In this document: positions 16,070-18,623 of the stretch, piece after piece
Position numbering within the stretch: position 1 is the first letter of the stretch
Layout of the letters: every line of letters starts with the position of its first letter
Assembly: GCA_964445305.1 (NCBI GenBank)
Contig: CAYUKK010000231.1
Span: forward strand, 1 to 18,623
From: CAYUKK01 sp964445305
Lineage (GTDB): Bacteria; Acidobacteriota; Aminicenantia; Aminicenantales; UBA8522
DNA: 18,623 bases
Reading direction: 5' to 3'
The notes under the pieces: generated by a model
Databases searched by the model: none
Told to the model about the DNA's origin: nothing
Seen by the model: only the letters and a program-made list of their open reading frames with translations
Made by a program: the position numbers and the translations under genes

Positions 16070-17112
16070 TTTAATACCTCTACTTCAAAATCCCGGACGG
16101 GAGAGTATTCGCCTAAATGCTTAACAAAATACAGGTATTCTTTTCCCACTCCTGACAACTGATAACCTTCTAAATAGAAGGGGCCTTCCTCATGCGCCAG
16201 ATTTGAATCCAGCATAAAGATAAAGGTTTCTGCAAATCCATTGGCGTCCCTTAATATCTGGAGCAGGAGGTGATTTTTATGATGATATATTTTTCCGATT
16301 GTATCTCCTGAAGAAAGAGTCTGCTCGTAATACTTCATGAAATTGCCCTTTTTTCTAGACTTGAGCTTCTCCTTCTCGTCATAACTAACCTTTCTCCACC
16401 AGCTTTTGCCGAACCATTTCTCCCTCATAAAATTTCCTTGAAGGTCAAATTTCCAAATACAATTTATCGATTTAAAAGCAAAATAGATAGCTTTATTTCT
16501 AATCATAATTTTCCCACCAAGGATCGAGTCGTCGGGAAAGTACTTCCATCCTCTTTTTATTTCGAAAAATGCATTTTGCCATCTTCCTTCCTTATCATAT
16601 ATCGAGATCACTTTATCTTTTCTCCTCGAAATCCCCGGAGTTACGCGCCATCTCTGGGCTGAAGCAATGACCCCGTCTTCAATTGCCATATCGAAGATGA
16701 TAGGAGAGCTCTTTTCTCCCGCCAAAAAAAGCCTCTTTTTGAAATTGAACTCCTCATCAAAGACATTCAGTCTGTTTGGTGCATCAATAAAATAATACTG
16801 TGCGTTATCTTTGCTCATATTAGAGATTATCGAGAATTCTCCGGGACCCTCTCCCAACCTGCCCAACCTTTTCATAGCTTTCCCATCAGGCGAATAAATT
16901 TGAAGAAAAGATCCTCTCCAAACAATCATTTCATTCTGATAGCCTTCCATAATACTTAGCGGAAGAACAAGAAACTGCTCATGAAAACGCCCCTCGGCAG
17001 GAGGAATAGAGAGCCTAACGGAGCTGATTATCTGAATGGATGATGCATCGAGCCACAGCGCGCCTTGCGACGCCAAGGCGCCGAAAAGAATGAACTTTTT
17101 TATTTTCGCCAC
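16051..17112 (-). CDS. Exported six-bladed beta-propeller-like protein (first of pair)
   Basis: A 353-residue product that begins at a GTG (17112) with AGGT a few bases upstream, 15 nt after the second peptide gene's stop. A Lys-rich start and hydrophobic stretch (MAKIKKFILFGALASQGALW) form a probable signal peptide, cleaved near DASS. The body is a series of beta-hairpins typical of propellers, e.g. FLQIYSPDGKAMKRLG, YYFIDAPNRLNVFDEEF, VISIYDKEGRW and CIWKFDLQGNF. Each is an outer-strand/turn unit with D/S-x-x-G turns. The motif G-E-GPGEF is at residues 87-93. It aligns in layout with the following gene's G-Q-GPGEM, so the two are probably distant paralogs. No enzyme motif was found. It resembles the propellers that accompany NVEALA-type peptides in Bacteroidetes; this is an analogy, not a shown homology. 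Confidence 0.78.
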   Translation of the reverse strand: MAKIKKFILFGALASQGALWLDASSIQIISSVRLSIPPAEGRFHEQFLVLPLSIMEGYQNEMIVWRGSFLQIYSPDGKAMKRLGRLGEGPGEFSIISNMSKDNAQYYFIDAPNRLNVFDEEFNFKKRLFLAGEKSSPIIFDMAIEDGVIASAQRWRVTPGISRRKDKVISIYDKEGRWQNAFFEIKRGWKYFPDDSILGGKIMIRNKAIYFAFKSINCIWKFDLQGNFMREKWFGKSWWRKVSYDEKEKLKSRKKGNFMKYYEQTLSSGDTIGKIYHHKNHLLLQILRDANGFAETFIFMLDSNLAHEEGPFYLEGYQLSGVGKEYLYFVKHLGEYSPVRDFEVEVLKCRVDR

Positions 17113-17127
17113 AAACCTAGCAAAATC

Positions 17128-17319
17128 TTACTTTTCCACCTTGCAAACGCAATCATAAATTATTTCATTTTTACACCAGCATGTCCAATCCGGACCGCTA
17201 ATTTCCATTATACCCTTGATGTATACTGCGGATTCAGTGATATTCATCAATAAGAAAGAGAAACACAAGCCGATAATTATAAGCAAAAGAGCAGCCATCG
17301 ATATTCTTTGTGATTTCAT
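17128..17319 (-). CDS. Small exported or membrane-tethered Cys-rich peptide, C-x-C-x7-C-x-C type (second of tandem pair)
   Basis: A 63-residue product with a basic MKSQR start and a hydrophobic segment (about residues 7-25). A short linker with VYIKG (32-36) follows, then a C-terminal four-cysteine module at residues 47, 49, 57 and 59, ending in KVEK. The Cys spacing is identical to that of the gene just upstream, and both share a V-aromatic-aliphatic-basic-Gly pattern before it. The ATG at 17319 is 8 nt after the previous stop; its ribosome site is weak, so coupling is likely. The frame is open upstream to 17397, but that extension overlaps the first peptide and lacks sense. Whether the hydrophobic segment is cleaved is unclear. 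No known peptide family was recognised. Confidence 0.75.
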   Translation of the reverse strand: MKSQRISMAALLLIIIGLCFSFLLMNITESAVYIKGIMEISGPDWTCWCKNEIIYDCVCKVEK

Positions 17320-17327
17320 GGCCAAGC

Positions 17328-17543
17328 TCAAAACGCCGGGTTGGGTACCCATATTGCACAAGTGCAATCTTTTGCACCACTTGCTGTGCAATCGCATTCA
17401 TAGATATGGTGCCCTGGCGCAACTTCGTATGTTTTCGTCGTCCCTCGAAGGAAAACCCACCACCCATCCTCAGCGACTGCAACAATCGAGGCAAAAATAA
17501 AAGCGAGAATTAAAATGATGAAAAACAACCTGCTTTTTTTCAT
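17328..17543 (-). CDS. Small secreted Cys-rich peptide, C-x-C-x7-C-x-C type (first of tandem pair)
   Basis: A 71-residue precursor with a classic signal peptide: MKKSR, a hydrophobic core to about residue 22, and probable cleavage at AVA|EDG (24/25). The mature 47-residue peptide carries WWVFLRG and cysteines at 50, 52, 60 and 62, then an IWVPNPAF tail. The ATG at 17543 has a near-perfect AGGAGG (17551-17556) at 7-nt spacing, far better than the in-frame starts up to 17714, which overlap the regulator gene. First gene after the AraC-type regulator, with its own promoter. The two CxC pairs could form disulfides after export or bind a metal; a ribosomally made, modified peptide or a signal peptide pheromone are also conceivable. 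No family was recognised with confidence. Confidence 0.82.
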   Translation of the reverse strand: MKKSRLFFIILILAFIFASIVAVAEDGWWVFLRGTTKTYEVAPGHHIYECDCTASGAKDCTCAIWVPNPAF

Positions 17544-17550
17544 TGCCTTA

Positions 17551-17556
17551 CCTCCT
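17551..17556 (-). promoter_or_regulatory. Strong Shine-Dalgarno site that fixes the start of peptide 1
   Basis: AGGAGG on the minus strand, 7 nt before the ATG at 17543. It is the strongest ribosome site in the AT-rich block and suggests high translation of the first peptide relative to the later genes. Confidence 0.85.
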
Positions 17557-17571
17557 CCCAATTCAATACTA

Positions 17572-17599
17572 AATCTAAGGCCCATATACTGTATGTCAA
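17572..17599 (-). promoter_or_regulatory. Predicted promoter of the peptide/propeller/thioredoxin operon
   Basis: On the minus strand TTGACA (17594-17599), a 16-bp spacer and TAGATT (17572-17577) lie 28 bp before the first peptide's ATG. The perfect -35 with a weak -10 is compatible with activator dependence. The spacer contains the small palindrome ATACTGTAT (centred near 17590). Long A tracts lie upstream and could act as UP elements. The neighbouring AraC-type protein is the obvious candidate regulator. Confidence 0.5.
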
Positions 17600-17613
17600 G
17601 TGAAACCTTATCA

Positions 17614-17627
17614 TTTTTTTTTTTTTT
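17614..17627 (-). repeat. A14 tract upstream of the operon promoter
   Basis: Fourteen consecutive A residues on the minus strand end about 14 bp before the -35 hexamer, and a second A7 tract (17636-17642) lies further upstream. They are placed where UP-element or intrinsic DNA-bend effects would act. The length also makes the tract prone to slippage. Confidence 0.8.
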
Positions 17628-17653
17628 GATATCAGTTTTTTTAAACAAGTGAG

Positions 17654-18367
17654 TCATGAAAATAGAGGATAAGCCGATCTTATGGACTGAGGGGATTTCC
17701 CGAACAGCAGGCAAAACAACTGGGTAAAATAGAGAGGCTTATATCCTGCTTCCAAAGCAATGTTTTTTATCTGCTTTTCTGAGGAGAGAATTTGCCAGAG
17801 CGCATAGCAGCATCTCATCTTGATCAAAAACGTCTGAAATCGAACCCCAGACATCTCATGGAACTTCGAAGAAAGCCATGGGCGAGAGCAACGCAAGATC
17901 TTAGCTACTGATAGGAGGTTTCTTATCTGTGTGGGCTTCTCCGCTATTTCTCTTTGAGCTTCTATTATTTTAAAAAGAGGACGATAGCGGGGAACAGGAA
18001 ATCGGGATGAGCCTGGATAGCCTCTGGATGCCTTCAAAGCCTCAACAATCTTCTTCGGCACGCCACCCAGGGGCTGCTCCAAGAAAGTGGATAGATAGAA
18101 ACCAAAAAAGCTTTCTAAGCTTTCCTTGAGGCACAGAGGTCTTATGAGCGAAAAAGGTATTTGTTTGTTCTTATAGAGAAAAACAAATTTTTTCACGCAG
18201 GAATCGAGAGAGCACGCATAATCGCAACCGGCAAGTATATATTCTGTCTCACCAAGATCTTGGTCCTCCCCTACCTGCCAATATTCGATGGAAAAATGGC
18301 TGGCCAGGATATTTGCAATCCCATCGAATAGAGCCTTTGGTGTAGAATAAATGATAACTTTGGCCAT
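17654..18367 (-). CDS. AraC-family transcriptional regulator, possible degenerate receiver N-terminus
   Basis: A 237-residue DNA-binding protein. The C-terminal AraC-type double helix-turn-helix is clear. The first HTH is at about 151-170 (LLSVAKILRCSRPWLSSKFH). The second is at about 198-219, with IKNIALEAGYKPLYFTQLF matching the family pattern IA-x-x-x-G-[FY]-x-x-x-x-[YF]-F. GKSPQSIR ends the domain. The N-terminal 95 residues alternate short strands and helices (VIIYS, PKALFDGIANIL, IEYWQV, FVFLYKN, IPFSLIRPL, KESLESFFGFYL) in a receiver-like order. The usual acidic cluster is absent, so phosphorylation is unlikely if this fold is right. The ATG at 18367 has AAGGGGA 11 nt upstream. It ends 110 nt before the peptide operon on the same strand and probably controls it. 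Confidence 0.85.
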   Translation of the reverse strand: MAKVIIYSTPKALFDGIANILASHFSIEYWQVGEDQDLGETEYILAGCDYACSLDSCVKKFVFLYKNKQIPFSLIRPLCLKESLESFFGFYLSTFLEQPLGGVPKKIVEALKASRGYPGSSRFPVPRYRPLFKIIEAQREIAEKPTQIRNLLSVAKILRCSRPWLSSKFHEMSGVRFQTFLIKMRCCYALWQILSSEKQIKNIALEAGYKPLYFTQLFCLLFGKSPQSIRSAYPLFS

Positions 18368-18512
18368 GGAAATTCAGTTCCCCTTAGAAGATGAAAATTC
18401 CTTTCTGCCCAACAGATTCTCAATCACCGAAATTACTGACATTTTCATTTTATCATAATAATGCCGTAAAAAGATAAATTGAAAGGGGGACTTTGTGGAT
18501 AAAGGATGTGAT
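18368..18512. other. Intergenic segment between a biotin-carrier gene and the regulator gene
   Basis: Both flanking genes run on the minus strand. The segment is AT-rich and should hold the regulator's promoter; TATGAT on the minus strand near 18459-18464 is a possible -10 box, but no good -35 was found. No clear hairpin terminator for the upstream gene was seen. Confidence 0.35.
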
Positions 18513-18623
18513 TTATTCGACGGAGAAAAGGACAGCTCCGGCTTCGACGTAATCGCCAGCTCGGAAATTCAGGCGGCAGATTTTTCCCGCCTGGGGCGCC
18601 TTGATCTCATTCTGCATTTTCAT
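18513..18623 (-). CDS. C-terminal end of a biotin carboxyl carrier protein/domain (5' part outside window)
   Basis: The last 36 codons of a biotinyl-domain protein enter from the right edge. The sequence begins with MKM, the biotinylation motif, whose Lys is residue 2 of the visible part. It continues NEIKAPQAGKI and GDYVEAGAVLFSVE before a TAA at 18513-18515, the standard end of a biotinyl-lipoyl hammerhead fold. This fits the carrier of acetyl-CoA, propionyl-CoA or methylmalonyl-CoA carboxylases, or of a sodium-pumping decarboxylase. The fragment cannot tell a stand-alone carrier from the tail of a multidomain enzyme. Base composition returns here to that of the housekeeping genes. Confidence 0.92.
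   Translation of the reverse strand: MKMQNEIKAPQAGKICRLNFRAGDYVEAGAVLFSVE

Noticed and set aside
17544..17714. N-terminal extension of peptide 1 up to 17714
   Set aside because: It would overlap the regulator gene, hide the signal peptide inside the protein and ignore the AGGAGG site before the ATG at 17543.

Overview
The window reads as a chromosomal segment of a diderm (Gram-negative type) bacterium. It carries ordinary housekeeping genes plus an Omp85/TamB outer-membrane assembly operon. The Omp85 protein with seven POTRA-like units, the abundance of six-bladed propeller proteins with a G-x-GPGE motif, and the moderate base composition would fit Acidobacteriota or the Aminicenantes group. 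That placement is an impression, not a demonstrated assignment.

Region 1 (1-5640). On the minus strand is a 3'-truncated clpB disaggregase. It is divergent from a small plus-strand gene for an acidic-tailed protein of unknown function (2467-2805). That gene runs tail to tail into mutS (minus, 2813-5440). The mutS/pgsA gap (5441-5673) holds two well-formed divergent sigma-70-type promoters and a possible 49-residue ORF. Both promoters would give almost leaderless mRNAs.

Region 2 (5674-13972). Plus-strand pgsA (phospholipid synthesis) overlaps fabD tail to tail. The minus-strand operon is tamB > Omp85/BamA-like > SurA-N-like chaperone > fabD, and every junction overlaps. The operon therefore joins outer-membrane protein insertion, lipid transport (TamB family), periplasmic chaperoning and fatty-acid initiation.

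Region 3 (13973-18367) is visibly AT-richer and is the part most likely to be undescribed. In transcription order on the minus strand it has: an AraC-family regulator whose N-terminus may be a degenerate receiver; two tandem small exported peptides sharing an exact C-x-C-x7-C-x-C pattern; two exported beta-propeller proteins with G-E/Q-GPGE motifs; a membrane-anchored thioredoxin-like protein (CPPC) whose anchor and thioredoxin parts are separated by a frameshift at an A10 tract; and a small multipass membrane protein. The layout suggests a regulated system that exports Cys-rich peptides and handles their thiols outside the cytoplasm, with propeller proteins as receptors, carriers or processing partners. 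The layout loosely resembles Bacteroidetes loci that pair small NVEALA-type peptides with TolB-like six-bladed propellers. The function is inference.

Region 4 (18513-18623). The last 36 codons of a biotin carboxyl carrier domain (MKM biotinylation motif) enter from the right edge on the minus strand.

No tRNA, rRNA, CRISPR array, insertion sequence or clear intrinsic terminator was seen.
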